Positions 1 to 9,354 of a stretch of DNA of 64,000 nt are shown in pieces. Under the pieces are notes generated by a model. That model was not told the origin of the DNA and made no database searches. It was given only the letters and a program-made list of their open reading frames with translations. This DNA is from Desulfonatronum thiosulfatophilum (GTDB lineage: Bacteria; Desulfobacterota; Desulfovibrionia; Desulfovibrionales; Desulfonatronaceae). Position numbers and translations under genes: made by a program. The DNA lies in the NCBI RefSeq assembly GCF_900104215.1, contig NZ_FMXO01000017.1, forward strand, positions 1-64,000, written 5' to 3'. Within the stretch, counting starts at the first letter, position 1. Each line of letters starts with the position of its first letter.

Positions 1-1541
1 CCTAGGTTGAGCGATTACGATACATTCGCACTACAGTTCTGATTGCATAACATATTGTTTTTGTTTATAATTCTCTCCATTCAGGTCACTGCAAATATGC
101 ACCCCATGGGTGGAGGAGAATATGTCCAGAAACAATCACAACAAGGCTCATATCGTGAAAAAAGTTGAGGCCACCAACGAGACCTTGACCAGCCGGGCCG
201 GCATCAATTTGTTCACGAGGTATCTGCATGCAATCCAGATCATCCCCTTGATTGAACTACTCTTCGGGAGAGTCCGCAAAAATTCAAAAGGGGCGTCCAT
301 CGTCGAGTTGTTCACTCAAATTTTGTGCTGGCACTTTGATGGTACCTGCCGTCATTTGTCATCCTTTGACACGCTGGCCAAAGACCCAGGATATGCGGCC
401 AGCATTGAAATGGACCATAAACATATGGTTTCTTCGCATGCCATCAAAAGGTTTTTCAACTCGATCCCGTTACGTTTTTCGTCCATGTTTCGGATGCTGC
501 TGATGCGCCTTTTTGTTTGGAGGCTGAACATCAGCAAGCCGGAACTGATCATCCTCAATATCGACGCCATGGTCATGGACAATAATGATGCTCCCAAGCG
601 CGAAGGCGTCGAGCCGACTTATAAGAAAGTATGTGGTTTCGCACCATTGCAGATGACCTGGGGCAGGTTCATCATCGACGCTATATTTCGCAGTGGGAAG
701 AAACACTCCAACCACGGCAACGATACCGCCAAAATGATCCACCGCGCGGTCAAGCTGATCCGGAGCAAATATTGCCAGGACGTGCCGATCATTGTTCGAA
801 TGGACTCCGGATATTGCGACCAGAAACTGTTCGCCGAAATGGAACGTCTCCAGATCGGATATATCTGCGGCGGCCGGTTTTTGCCTGATGTGAAAAGCTA
901 CATTAGTTCATTGCCCCAGAAAGCCTTTGATCGCCACTACGGCAAGACCGAGGAGGACATCTGGGAATACTGCGAATTCGGCGACCATCGCTCAACGTGG
1001 AAGCGTTTCCGCCGGGCCATCTTTTGGCGTCCACTACTGGAAGAGAAACGCTTTCTTCTCCCAGGAGCACGACCAGGAACCATGATCTACACCAATCTGG
1101 GCATGGGCCAAGCCATTGACGAACAACTCAAAAAATCCGGATATGAATACTTGACCAAGTCAGAAGAGATCATCAGCTCATATCACCAACGCGGAACGGA
1201 CGAACTGGTCCATCGCTGCCTGAAGGATTTCGGTTTTGAACAGCTCCCCTTCAAGAACTTTGCTCCCAACGCGGCCATGTACTACACAATGCTTCTGGGG
1301 TTCTTTCTTTTCGAAACGTTCAAAGAGGACGTCAGTAATCCGGTGGTGTCCATATCCGCTACTCCGACCACCCTGCGCCGCAAGCTGGTGGATATAGCCG
1401 GGAAGATTGTCAGGACCGCGAAACAGGTCAAGCTTAAGGTGAGCGTTGCCGTCATGGAGGCTTTGAATTTCAAAGAACTCTGGGAGCGTTGCGCTAAGGC
1501 ACCGCTTTTACTCTGGACTTAATCCTGAGCTTGGTCCTAGG
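1..1541 (+). mobile_element. IS1380-family-like insertion sequence
   Basis: The window opens on CCTAGG and the same hexamer appears at 1536-1541. Read inward from both ends, the termini share CCTAGG and then, with a small gap, GATTA, so they look like imperfect terminal inverted repeats beginning CCT as in the IS1380 family. A single transposase gene fills the element. The left flank lies outside the window, so a target duplication cannot be checked. The right end abuts the tail of an unrelated + strand reading frame. Confidence 0.75.
122..1522 (+). CDS. IS1380/IS4-superfamily DDE transposase
   Basis: Cut-and-paste transposase of 466 residues. The acidic residues of the DDE core are visible: Asp in LNIDAMVMD (about residue 145), Asp in RMDSGY (about 225), and a perfect Y-x2-R-x3-E-x6-K signature in YHQRGTDELVHRCLK (about 360). 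The reading frame is open upstream to a GTG at 110, but ATG 122 follows GGAGGAG at good spacing and is preferred. Length is normal for the family and no lesion is seen, so it is probably active. The IS1380 assignment rests on size, overall sequence character and the CCT ends. Confidence 0.85.
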   Translation: MSRNNHNKAHIVKKVEATNETLTSRAGINLFTRYLHAIQIIPLIELLFGRVRKNSKGASIVELFTQILCWHFDGTCRHLSSFDTLAKDPGYAASIEMDHKHMVSSHAIKRFFNSIPLRFSSMFRMLLMRLFVWRLNISKPELIILNIDAMVMDNNDAPKREGVEPTYKKVCGFAPLQMTWGRFIIDAIFRSGKKHSNHGNDTAKMIHRAVKLIRSKYCQDVPIIVRMDSGYCDQKLFAEMERLQIGYICGGRFLPDVKSYISSLPQKAFDRHYGKTEEDIWEYCEFGDHRSTWKRFRRAIFWRPLLEEKRFLLPGARPGTMIYTNLGMGQAIDEQLKKSGYEYLTKSEEIISSYHQRGTDELVHRCLKDFGFEQLPFKNFAPNAAMYYTMLLGFFLFETFKEDVSNPVVSISATPTTLRRKLVDIAGKIVRTAKQVKLKVSVAVMEALNFKELWERCAKAPLLLWT

Positions 1542-1628
1542 GTTGATGGAAAGACAGAAGTATTGCGCCCAAAAAACGTTAAAGTGCCAATAAATTTGTT
1601 AAAAATTGCTGAAAAATTGAAAAATTAA
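1542..1628 (+). pseudogene. 3' remnant of a gene interrupted by the IS element
   Basis: From the IS end a + strand frame runs about 28 codons to TAA at 1626-1628. It is lysine-rich and protein-like, ending with a helix-like LLKIAEKLKN. This reads as the C-terminus of a gene whose body lies beyond the insertion sequence, outside the window. I do not recognise the family. The stretch from 1629 to 1722 shows no feature. Confidence 0.35.
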
Positions 1629-1722
1629 GTCTACCTTCTCAGCAACATCGATAATTATCCTGATGCAAAGTCAAAACTTAACCTCAAATCGGCCCGAGTG
1701 GCTTGCGTGAATATTGAATCGA

Positions 1723-2301
1723 TCAATTCAGGCACGAAAAAATAATGCCATTTAAATTTATGAGCCTCATCATAAATATAACAGGGAAGTAAAAGATTGC
1801 TATTATATGAATAAACGCTGCAATAAAAATTTTCAGAAAATCAATAGGCAATGATGTTTTTTTATAATAAAAGCCAAAGAAAAAAAGAAACGAAACAGCT
1901 AATCCTTGACGGATTACTAAAGTCGACAGCGATTCAAAAACAAAAAAAAAGTAAGACAAAAACAAGACAAAACAAGAAATAAACTTCATTTTTGATATTT
2001 GGTAAAAAAAAATCGATGCTGTAAAATAAAATATTACAACAAAAATACTAAGCGCAAACTCAAAAGACAATAATTGCGCAAGAATCCAAAAAAAAATATT
2101 GAATAAAATATAGTCATTGTTCAACGCAAAAACACCAGAAATATTGATTGAAGAAAAACTAATAAAATATTTATAATATATGCCAATATCGCCAACAAAA
2201 CTTCCATCTAGAAATAGCAAATACACATAATGAAATACCCCAAAAATAATACTGAGACTATACATTATGCTGAGTGAAATGCTAATTCTAAAAATAGGCA
2301 T
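1723..2301 (-). CDS. EpsG-like polysaccharide polymerase, C-terminally truncated
   Basis: AT-rich frame encoding 192 residues with about five or six hydrophobic segments. An IRQGLA motif followed by a transmembrane segment and a His in the next helix resembles EpsG/Wzy-type polymerases, which join repeat units at the outer face of the inner membrane. Family members are usually about 350 residues, so the C-terminal half is missing. No continuation of the family exists in any frame between 1542 and 1722. It is the distal gene of the polysaccharide operon, 7 nt after the GT2 gene. Probably nonfunctional. Confidence 0.55.
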   Translation of the reverse strand: MPIFRISISLSIMYSLSIIFGVFHYVYLLFLDGSFVGDIGIYYKYFISFSSINISGVFALNNDYILFNIFFWILAQLLSFEFALSIFVVIFYFTASIFFYQISKMKFISCFVLFLSYFFFVFESLSTLVIRQGLAVSFLFFFGFYYKKTSLPIDFLKIFIAAFIHIIAIFYFPVIFMMRLINLNGIIFSCLN

Positions 2302-2308
2302 CAGATTT

Positions 2309-3223
2309 CTACTTAATTTTATGGCTACTAATCACCAGCTTCAAGACGTCGTTACAATACAGCACTAATCCAGGGAGCCAGACTAGAGCATGCCACCATT
2401 TTAAAAAAATCATCATATTTGCATGGTGCGCGTACCTTGCCCAAAGAAGGCGAGAGCGCCATCGATAGCTCCTGGACGTATACGCCTTGCTTTCGGACAA
2501 TAAAGCATACAGTTCGACCAACGGCACGGGATTCTGAACCTTCAGGGCAAGAATCCGGTCAGACATGCCGCCGGGCAAATATTCCTTAACGGCAACAGGA
2601 TGTGGAATTGCAAGGCATTGGTTGTTTTCAGCGATCTTTGACCAAAGTAGGCCCGTTGGCACCCTGCGGCATGTCTTGTCGGCGCTAAAGATGTTTGCTT
2701 GTATCACATCCGTTCTGACAACTTCCTTCAAGTCCAACTTTACCCCGTGGTCTGCCCGCAATGCCGTGAAGTTGGTCATTGAAGCGGGAGGAATATTCGC
2801 GAAGTGTTTTTGTCCGGAGGTGATTTCAACCCCAAAGACAAGGCAAGTCAGAGGCTTTCCCGTATCCTTCAAGGATTCCATTTTTTGAATTGACGAGGCA
2901 ATGATGTGCAGGGCGCCATGGGTAAAAAAATCATCAGAGTCCATCAAGATTGTATACTGTCCGGTCGCCATCAAAATGCCTTTTTTCAGGGCATGCGCTC
3001 TCCCCGAATTCTCCTGCCACATGTATACGAGTTTAATTTTATCCCCAAAGTAATTATTGCACAGTTCCCGCGTCCCGTCAGTTGATCCGTCATCCACGAC
3101 AACAACCTCGACAAAGTAGTCCTGCTCAACAATGCTCTCAAAAAGTCTCTTCAGCAAATCACGCCGGTTATAGGTAGGTATAACAATTGACAAGAAAGCT
3201 TTTTGCATCTCTTCCTCAAGCAT
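2309..3223 (-). CDS. family 2 glycosyltransferase
   Basis: GT-A fold glycosyltransferase of about 304 residues, expected to add a sugar to a lipid-linked glycan at the cytoplasmic membrane face. The N-terminus carries SIVIPTYNR, then VVVDDGSTDG, then the metal-binding DSDD near residue 100, all diagnostic of GT2. The frame extends to a TTG at 3229, but ATG 3223 is the more usual start. Either choice overlaps or abuts the stop of the upstream methyltransferase, indicating translational coupling. Acceptor and donor sugars cannot be told from sequence. Confidence 0.9.
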   Translation of the reverse strand: MLEEEMQKAFLSIVIPTYNRRDLLKRLFESIVEQDYFVEVVVVDDGSTDGTRELCNNYFGDKIKLVYMWQENSGRAHALKKGILMATGQYTILMDSDDFFTHGALHIIASSIQKMESLKDTGKPLTCLVFGVEITSGQKHFANIPPASMTNFTALRADHGVKLDLKEVVRTDVIQANIFSADKTCRRVPTGLLWSKIAENNQCLAIPHPVAVKEYLPGGMSDRILALKVQNPVPLVELYALLSESKAYTSRSYRWRSRLLWARYAHHANMMIFLKWWHALVWLPGLVLYCNDVLKLVISSHKIK

Positions 3224-3225
3224 GT

Positions 3226-4074
3226 TCAACTTGCACGCACGGCAACCGCATAGCCGCGCTGGCCAGAGACTTTGAGTCGCGCGATTCGATACAGACCCTG
3301 GTTTTCGATTTCCCCAGCAGCCTGGACCACACCGTCAAATAATCCCGGTGTCACGTCGTCAAAGACGATCATGTCGCCTGGTCCCTGCCGGTCACGAACA
3401 TAAACATATTCCGCCAGCACGTCGTCCAGGGTGTGTTGGGCGTCGAGGTAGGCGAAGTGGATCCGGGACAGGCCAGTACGGAGCAACTGCTGCTTGGTCC
3501 AGCCCTGGGTGAAGATGATCCGCTCCAGTTCCTCCGACCAGGGCGACAACAATTCGGATCGGGTCTTCTTGCCGTTAAGATCGTCGATGCAGTTCCAGTA
3601 CAAGGGCGTGTTGTGGGGCAAGATATCCAAAGTGAGTACCGTGCCAGGACATCCGGCGTCAATCATGGCCCGGGCCATGCAAACGGCGGAAAATCCGCGT
3701 GCCATCCCCGTTTCCAGAATGGTCGCCGGTGAATGGCCACGTTCTTCGTGCGCCCTGGTGTGGAGGAATTGGCGCAGGGTGGCGTAGAGTAGCCGTCCAT
3801 GCTGCCAGTTGAGCCGGGACTTTTTGATCACCACCTGGGTATGCAGGGCCAGGCTGTCCAGCCATTGACGGTCAACGGCAAAGCCCATGCGCGCCTCCCA
3901 GGCGTCCATTTCAGGGTACTTTGCCGCTTTGGCTTCCGCATGCAACTGCTCATATGTGCCCCGGTCAGCACGGGGCGAGAACCAAAAGGGTCCACGGGAA
4001 ACGTCCGCTCCCGGAAAAGCAAGCCAGCAATCATGGATTTGAGTTGTGTCAGGCGCATGATGGTCACGTCTCAT
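3226..4074 (-). CDS. class I SAM-dependent methyltransferase (Methyltransf_24-like)
   Basis: About 282 residues. The SAM-binding motif I is ILETGMARGFSAV; motif II-like LTLDILP follows; and a FAYLDAQHTLDDV acidic segment plus a downstream IVFDDV match the Methyltransf_24/TylF-like group, often found in polysaccharide or secondary-metabolite clusters. ATG 4074 overlaps the stop of the decayed methyltransferase upstream; the frame stays open to a TTG at 4101. Neighbouring glycosyltransferases suggest it methylates a sugar or a glycan end. The substrate is unknown. Confidence 0.75.
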   Translation of the reverse strand: MRRDHHAPDTTQIHDCWLAFPGADVSRGPFWFSPRADRGTYEQLHAEAKAAKYPEMDAWEARMGFAVDRQWLDSLALHTQVVIKKSRLNWQHGRLLYATLRQFLHTRAHEERGHSPATILETGMARGFSAVCMARAMIDAGCPGTVLTLDILPHNTPLYWNCIDDLNGKKTRSELLSPWSEELERIIFTQGWTKQQLLRTGLSRIHFAYLDAQHTLDDVLAEYVYVRDRQGPGDMIVFDDVTPGLFDGVVQAAGEIENQGLYRIARLKVSGQRGYAVAVRAS

Positions 4075-4973
4075 TGGAAGCATCAGATAAATTTGTAACA
4101 ACCTGCGACGCGAACCTGCTCTCCATTACGAGTGCATGGAAGCAAGCCACGTTGGTCACAGGGTGGTGCATGTCACATTCAATCGCCTTCCGTAGTGCAA
4201 GGTCATAGGCATCAGTCCGTGTATCGCGCAAATCCGTCCGTTTCCATATGCGGGGGTAAGTAGTGAAGCTGCGATGCACCTGGTTTCAGGCCCGAAAAGC
4301 CTGGTAATCTTTGAGACTGACCTTGGCATATACTGTCTGGCCCCATGCCAGGGGTATGAGGTCAGGCAGGCGGCGGAAGGCATCAGATGGATCTGAAGCA
4401 GCGGTGCTTTCGTTGCCTGAACATGTTCCGCTATGTGCTTAAAAATAGCAAATCCTGATCAAAGTGTTCCAGGGCGCTTTGGGTGATGATCATGTTGATT
4501 CCAGCCAGGAACGGTCGAACCAGGGTGCAGTCGGCTACATGCATCTCAAACCGGGAATCAGCGGACTGGTCTCACTGGTCCCAGTCACGATGCCTTTTCA
4601 CATCCACTCCGACATAGCGCTGAAACGAATCACCAAGGAGGTTCTGCAACATTCTCCCATACCTTCCGCTCCCGCAGCCAAACTCAAGAATATGTACATC
4701 CCCGCCCAGCGCATCAGCCACCCTGGTCCACGGCAATGACATCCAGAACATATCGCTTAACCTTCTTGCCGGTGGAGCCTTCATACTGATTGTCGGCCAA
4801 AGCCCTTCCAATTGCCATCGGGGTAATACAAAATGACGCAGATCCAAATCCAGATCGCATTGTTTGCGAGAAAAACGGTTGTTCATCCATTTCACCAAAA
4901 AACATGTGATCCGTTGAAAATTGGTAGGGCCATGGTCGGCATTAAGGGAGTGTAATGATGTTGCTTCAGTCAT
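4064..4973 (-). pseudogene. broken SAM-dependent methyltransferase
   Basis: The 5' part (ATG 4971-4973, overlapping the upstream stop by 8 nt) encodes a good motif I, ILEFGCGSGRYG. It then meets an in-frame TGA at 4572-4574 after RDWDQ. The same frame continues with protein-like sequence for about 45 codons, shifts by one base near 4440 in an A/T run, then shifts again near 4285 into the frame that encodes the last 70 residues and stops at 4064. Three lesions make it a pseudogene, unless the assembly has errors. Without them it would be a protein of about 300 residues in the same operon. Confidence 0.8.
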
Positions 4974-5646
4974 CACACTTTTCCAAACAGCACCACAACG
5001 TTCCGTGATGCATTTCCAGTTCTGTAACATCTTTCCGGAATAAAAGTTTCAGAATAATATTTCCTGCAATAATTTTGAGACGTCGCTTGTAATTTGAATG
5101 TAGTATTCCTTCGCTATCCAACTGAACGATCCTGTAGCCAGCATTTGATGCATTATGTCGTAAAAATGCCTTGGCTTCTTTTGTGCTGAAGAACCAGCGG
5201 TGCCGATCAGAAGGAGGCTCTACGGGGAGTCCGTAGAATTTTAGATGTTTGTCCGGCGCATAGTCCCCACGACGCAACATTGACAAAAAACCGCCGTAGG
5301 GATTGGGGAGAGAGATGATGACATTTTTTCGGGCGACCCTGCACAATTCATGGAACATGAAGTGAATTTTTTCCAAATGTTCCAGAACATCCAGGCAAAG
5401 CACCGTGTCAAAGCTGGTATCTTCAAAGGGCAGTGGACCTGCGTCCAGGTCTATTTCCATATCAACTCTCTCACCAAAACCAATCCCGCAGTACGCCCCC
5501 CCCCCTTGTTCCACATAAGGTTTCAGATATTTCCCATCCGCCCCAACATCCAGCACGCTGCCCAAAAGAAGGGGGTTGTACTTGTCATAAACATAGGCCG
5601 GTTTTGTCTCGCGGTCAGTATATGCGTTATCAGTAGTGTACTTCAT
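4966..5646 (-). CDS. class I SAM-dependent methyltransferase (Methyltransf_11-like)
   Basis: 226 residues. It has a motif I variant GSVLDVGADGKYL (about residue 30), an acidic VDMEIDLD, and the typical CLDVLEHLE post-I motif (about 88) of ubiE/Methyltransf_11-type enzymes. It lies 13 nt after the GT4 gene and its stop overlaps the start of the broken methyltransferase, so it is operonic. Two further methyltransferase genes follow directly, suggesting a heavily methylated glycan. The substrate is unknown. Confidence 0.8.
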   Translation of the reverse strand: MKYTTDNAYTDRETKPAYVYDKYNPLLLGSVLDVGADGKYLKPYVEQGGGAYCGIGFGERVDMEIDLDAGPLPFEDTSFDTVLCLDVLEHLEKIHFMFHELCRVARKNVIISLPNPYGGFLSMLRRGDYAPDKHLKFYGLPVEPPSDRHRWFFSTKEAKAFLRHNASNAGYRIVQLDSEGILHSNYKRRLKIIAGNIILKLLFRKDVTELEMHHGTLWCCLEKCDD

Positions 5647-5659
5647 TGTAGTAAGCTCC

Positions 5660-6793
5660 CTAAATATCCATGTTCTCTATTTCAGGCACTTCTGCAACCT
5701 TCAGAATCCTCCTGCACCTCTCCTTATAGGAAATCCTTTGAGCCAAGGCATACGCTTTTATTCGCATATGCTCGGCATAGTCCCGCTCTCTCAACACGGC
5801 CCGTATCCCCTCCACCAGCCCTTGCGGGTCTTCGGGCGGGACAAAATGCACTTCTCCATTTCTGAGCCAGTATTCTAGGGCTTGGATGCGGGTGGCCACC
5901 ACGGGCGTGCCTGAGGCTAAGTATTCACCCAGCTTGACCGGGCTGGTCCACTGGGCGCTGGGGTGATGGGCCGAGGGGGGCAGCAGGAGGACGTCCGATG
6001 CCCAAAGCTGCTCCGGAACCTCGCTGTGCGGAAAGCGGCCGGCCAGGGACACGTTGTGCAGCGACCTAGCCCGGACCTGGTCAGCCACCCGGGCAATGTC
6101 CTGATCATGCCCGCCCACCAGGCGATAATCGAATTCCGGTGATAGCGCTGCAGCGTCCAGAATCGAGGGAATGCCTTTATAGTCGTACAGATGGCCAGCG
6201 TAAACAACAAGGGGCCGGTTTCGTTCTGGCTTGCTGTAGTCTGTGGGCCGGGTGAAAAGATCAAGGTCCACGGCGTCGGGCAGAACGTGAACTTTGTGTT
6301 TTGGGGCCCCCAAAGTCGCAAAATTGTCCCGCAGGACCGGGGCAATGGTCACCAGGGCCTTGAACTGATGCAGCTCGCCCAGCCCCTGGATCATGCGCAG
6401 CAACGGCCGCGATGTATTGCCCACATGAGCGTGCGACTCGGCAACAGTAGGCACACCTATTGCGGCGAGCCGGACCGGGGCAATGTAATTCCTGGAAAAG
6501 GCGAAATCCGGCCGGATATCTCTTGCATGGTGCAAAACCTGTCGGGCAAAAGCGTTGTGGATGTTCAGCGGCAGCATGTACCATCTGCCAGGAGATTGGA
6601 TAAACGTTACACGGGTTGACAGATGAAATCGTTCCTGAAGCTGTTTGTCGGTCAAATGTCCGCATTTGGCTTTCCGGCACACCACTGTCACGTCATGCCC
6701 AAGCTTTGCAAACCCATCAGCCATCTTGATGGTGTTGACGGCATTGGCGAACAGAGAGTCTGCGGGAAAGGCAGAGGCAACAAGAATATTCAT
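5660..6793 (-). CDS. family 4 (group 1) glycosyltransferase
   Basis: 377 residues with GT-B architecture. The N-terminal acceptor domain contains ANAVNTIKMADGFAKLGHDVTVV. The C-terminal domain begins near residue 190 with PLVVYAGHLYDYKGI and carries SPVKLGEYLASGTPVVA, whose Lys and Glu bind the nucleotide sugar in GT4 retaining enzymes. It follows asnB by 3 nt and ends 13 nt before the next methyltransferase. Role: adding a sugar during capsule, EPS or O-antigen synthesis; sugar unknown. Confidence 0.9.
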   Translation of the reverse strand: MNILVASAFPADSLFANAVNTIKMADGFAKLGHDVTVVCRKAKCGHLTDKQLQERFHLSTRVTFIQSPGRWYMLPLNIHNAFARQVLHHARDIRPDFAFSRNYIAPVRLAAIGVPTVAESHAHVGNTSRPLLRMIQGLGELHQFKALVTIAPVLRDNFATLGAPKHKVHVLPDAVDLDLFTRPTDYSKPERNRPLVVYAGHLYDYKGIPSILDAAALSPEFDYRLVGGHDQDIARVADQVRARSLHNVSLAGRFPHSEVPEQLWASDVLLLPPSAHHPSAQWTSPVKLGEYLASGTPVVATRIQALEYWLRNGEVHFVPPEDPQGLVEGIRAVLRERDYAEHMRIKAYALAQRISYKERCRRILKVAEVPEIENMDI

Positions 6794-6796
6794 ACA

Positions 6797-8602
6797 TCAA
6801 TTTCCATATTTGGCATTATGCTCATACCATTTGGATAGTGCCGAGAGAGTCCAGGCCCGGGCGGTGCGATAGGGTATGCCAGGAGCCAAAAGTTTTTGAA
6901 AATCCTCTGCGAGTAGACCGTGACGAAACATCAAGCTATTGCGAATTTCCACCTCGAGCTTGTCAAAATCGTACCAATGCAGGGTCTTCATTGAAAAGCC
7001 CTGCTTGGGGTGGTTTAAAACCCGGTCTGGTACCTTCCCGGCTATGGATCTCCGGATGAGTTGTTTACCGTGTCCAGGCCGATACAGCGGCGTTGGCTGA
7101 CTCAGTGCACGGTCAATCATTCTGCGGTCCAGAAAGGGTGCTCGGACTTCCAGAGAATGGGCCATGCTCATATTGTCCGTCTTGGCACAGATGGAACCGC
7201 TGCAAAAGGTCATCAGGTCAACGCGCTGTAATGCGTTTTGGGATGGCAGATCCTTGATCCAGTGTTTCCGTAAAGGGGCGAGCATGGCTTCATCATCAAA
7301 GCCTCTGCCCAAAGGAGCGAACATCAGGGCTGCTTCTTCCGGCAAAAAACGGGGAAAAACCTTCATGGCGTGCGCATGCAGGGAGGATTTTCCAGCAAAT
7401 GTGGCAAACATCCCGGCTGATTCTTTCGAAATTAGACTGCGCACTGCTTTTTTCAGTCGGATCAAAGTAAACAGGCGCTCATCATACCATACATACCCGC
7501 CGAACAACTCATCTCCGCCGTCCGCGCTAAGTACGGTCTTAAAATGACGCACCACTTCTCTGGACAGATGATGCCAGGTCAAAAGTGCGGAATAACCCTG
7601 CGGCTGGGCAGCGGATATGGCAACCTGGTTCCGTAGATTGTCAACATCTTCGGGGATCAGATCAACAGTTATATTGTCCAGCCCCAAATATCTGGCCGTC
7701 TCCTGGGCCAGTGGCGCCTCGCTGCGAGGCTCATCCACAAAGTGAAGGGTAAAGGTTTTCAAATCCGCAATTCCAGCCCGTGAAAGCAGGCTGGCCATGC
7801 AAGTGGAATCCAGCCCGCCAGAGAGCAGCAGCCCCACAGGGACATCTGCAATCAAATGTTCCTTACAAATATCAGTAAAAAAAGAGGCAAATCCCTCGGG
7901 GGTATCAGGCGTTCCGTCAACACGGTCCGGAGGGCTCCAAAATTGCCTCGGGGTGCAGGACTCTCCCGGTGTCCAGACCATGTAATGTCCAGGGCACAAA
8001 GCCTGCATTCCCTCCCATACAGCCAAAGGCGCAGGCACATAACCCAGTGTCAGAACAGAGCACAGAGCTTCGTACGAAATGGTAGCGGGACGGGGATCAA
8101 TAATCCTCAGTGCCTGGGGAGTGGAGCCAAATGCAAGATTTTCGTCCCACACGGTATAGTAAAGGGGTTTCTGGCCAACAGGATCCCTGGCCAGAAAACA
8201 TTTCTGCCTGTACCCATCCCAGATCGCAAAGGCGTACATCCCTTCAATGCGGGACAGCAGGTCAACATCCCAGACTGCATAGGCATGCAACAACACCTCG
8301 GTGTCGCTGGTTCCACGAAACACGCATCCTTTGTCCTCGAGTTGTTCCCTCAATGCCCGTGCATTATAGATTTCGCCATTGTAGGTGATGACAATTTTTG
8401 GCCGATCCGGATGCACCATGGGCTGTGCACCGCGTTCAGACAAATCCTGAATGGACAGCCGACGATGAAACAACCAGACCGGGATCGAACGGTCAACCCA
8501 TTCGCCCCCAGCATCAGGACCGCGGTGATGTAAAAGTTTATCAACTTCCTGGATAGACTTTTTATCTGGTAAATAATTTATGCTTCCGAGGATGCCACAC
8601 AT
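6797..8602 (-). CDS. asnB: asparagine synthase (glutamine-hydrolysing)
   Basis: 601 residues in two domains. The class II glutamine amidotransferase domain starts MCGILGS, with Cys2 as the N-terminal nucleophile after Met removal, which fixes the start at ATG 8602 rather than the TTG one codon earlier. The synthetase domain carries the ATP PP-loop SGGLDST near residue 260. AsnB-type genes inside polysaccharide clusters often amidate sugar acids or intermediates rather than making free asparagine, which is plausible here. The ATG overlaps the stop of the upstream methyltransferase. Confidence 0.93.
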   Translation of the reverse strand: MCGILGSINYLPDKKSIQEVDKLLHHRGPDAGGEWVDRSIPVWLFHRRLSIQDLSERGAQPMVHPDRPKIVITYNGEIYNARALREQLEDKGCVFRGTSDTEVLLHAYAVWDVDLLSRIEGMYAFAIWDGYRQKCFLARDPVGQKPLYYTVWDENLAFGSTPQALRIIDPRPATISYEALCSVLTLGYVPAPLAVWEGMQALCPGHYMVWTPGESCTPRQFWSPPDRVDGTPDTPEGFASFFTDICKEHLIADVPVGLLLSGGLDSTCMASLLSRAGIADLKTFTLHFVDEPRSEAPLAQETARYLGLDNITVDLIPEDVDNLRNQVAISAAQPQGYSALLTWHHLSREVVRHFKTVLSADGGDELFGGYVWYDERLFTLIRLKKAVRSLISKESAGMFATFAGKSSLHAHAMKVFPRFLPEEAALMFAPLGRGFDDEAMLAPLRKHWIKDLPSQNALQRVDLMTFCSGSICAKTDNMSMAHSLEVRAPFLDRRMIDRALSQPTPLYRPGHGKQLIRRSIAGKVPDRVLNHPKQGFSMKTLHWYDFDKLEVEIRNSLMFRHGLLAEDFQKLLAPGIPYRTARAWTLSALSKWYEHNAKYGN

Positions 8603-9327
8603 CAAAGATTTTTCCTACACACAACTACCTGATTATATTTAAACTTGCGTCCATCATTAGCAAATAACTGCCTTAATAGTATGGTAAAAAAAACTTTATA
8701 ATTCCAAAAAGTAAATCGAAGTGGCGTTTGATGAAAATGAGATAGAATTTTAAAATTGTTGTTCTCTATATATTTTTTAAACTCAGAAAAATTCCATTCT
8801 CTTACATGCTCTGGTTTTTCAGAAGACATGCAACTATATCCTCTTAACCTATCTCTGTCAGGTGTTGAAAATATAATTTTTGTATCATATGAAATTATTG
8901 AGTGAATAAAAGAAATTAATTTTTCGGGATTAATTAAATGCTCAATGACATCAGAACATATTAAGTAATCAACTTTATCGCTAACTTTTACAAAATTGGG
9001 ACTTTCAAAGTCTACATCAATCCATTTGCCAAACATATATTTATTTTGGCAGTATTGAATAGGTGCAGGTTGATCTAATCCTATTATATTTTTTGATTTA
9101 CTTCCTATAATGTGATGCAATTTGTATCCGCAACCACATCCAATATCAACAACGACATCGTTTTTTTTAATATCCCCAGCTATGTACTGATAAACTCCCC
9201 ATTGATAATATTTAGATGATAATTCTCTGTTTGCATCCCAATAACTTTCTTTTCTGTTTGTATCGAAAGTTAGGTTTCTATCAGTCTTGTATTCAGTATA
9301 ACCATCTTTTATAAAATATTTGCTCAT
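8602..9327 (-). CDS. class I SAM-dependent methyltransferase, AT-rich
   Basis: 241 residues. Motif I is VVVDIGCGCGYKL (about residue 58), followed by IGLDQP and a LICSDVIEHLINPEKL segment, typical of Methyltransf_23/11 enzymes. Its base composition is far more AT-rich than asnB and the GT4 gene downstream, matching the flippase upstream, so the two probably arrived together. Its stop overlaps the asnB start. Likely sugar or glycan methylation. Confidence 0.8.
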   Translation of the reverse strand: MSKYFIKDGYTEYKTDRNLTFDTNRKESYWDANRELSSKYYQWGVYQYIAGDIKKNDVVVDIGCGCGYKLHHIIGSKSKNIIGLDQPAPIQYCQNKYMFGKWIDVDFESPNFVKVSDKVDYLICSDVIEHLINPEKLISFIHSIISYDTKIIFSTPDRDRLRGYSCMSSEKPEHVREWNFSEFKKYIENNNFKILSHFHQTPLRFTFWNYKVFFTILLRQLFANDGRKFKYNQVVVCRKNL

Positions 9328-9354
9328 ATAAACCTCAAATTATTTCAATTTAAT

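Noticed and set aside
4572-4574. Second selenocysteine codon in the methyltransferase
   Set aside because: Two further frameshifts follow and the surroundings are not a known Sec context; nonsense decay explains it better.
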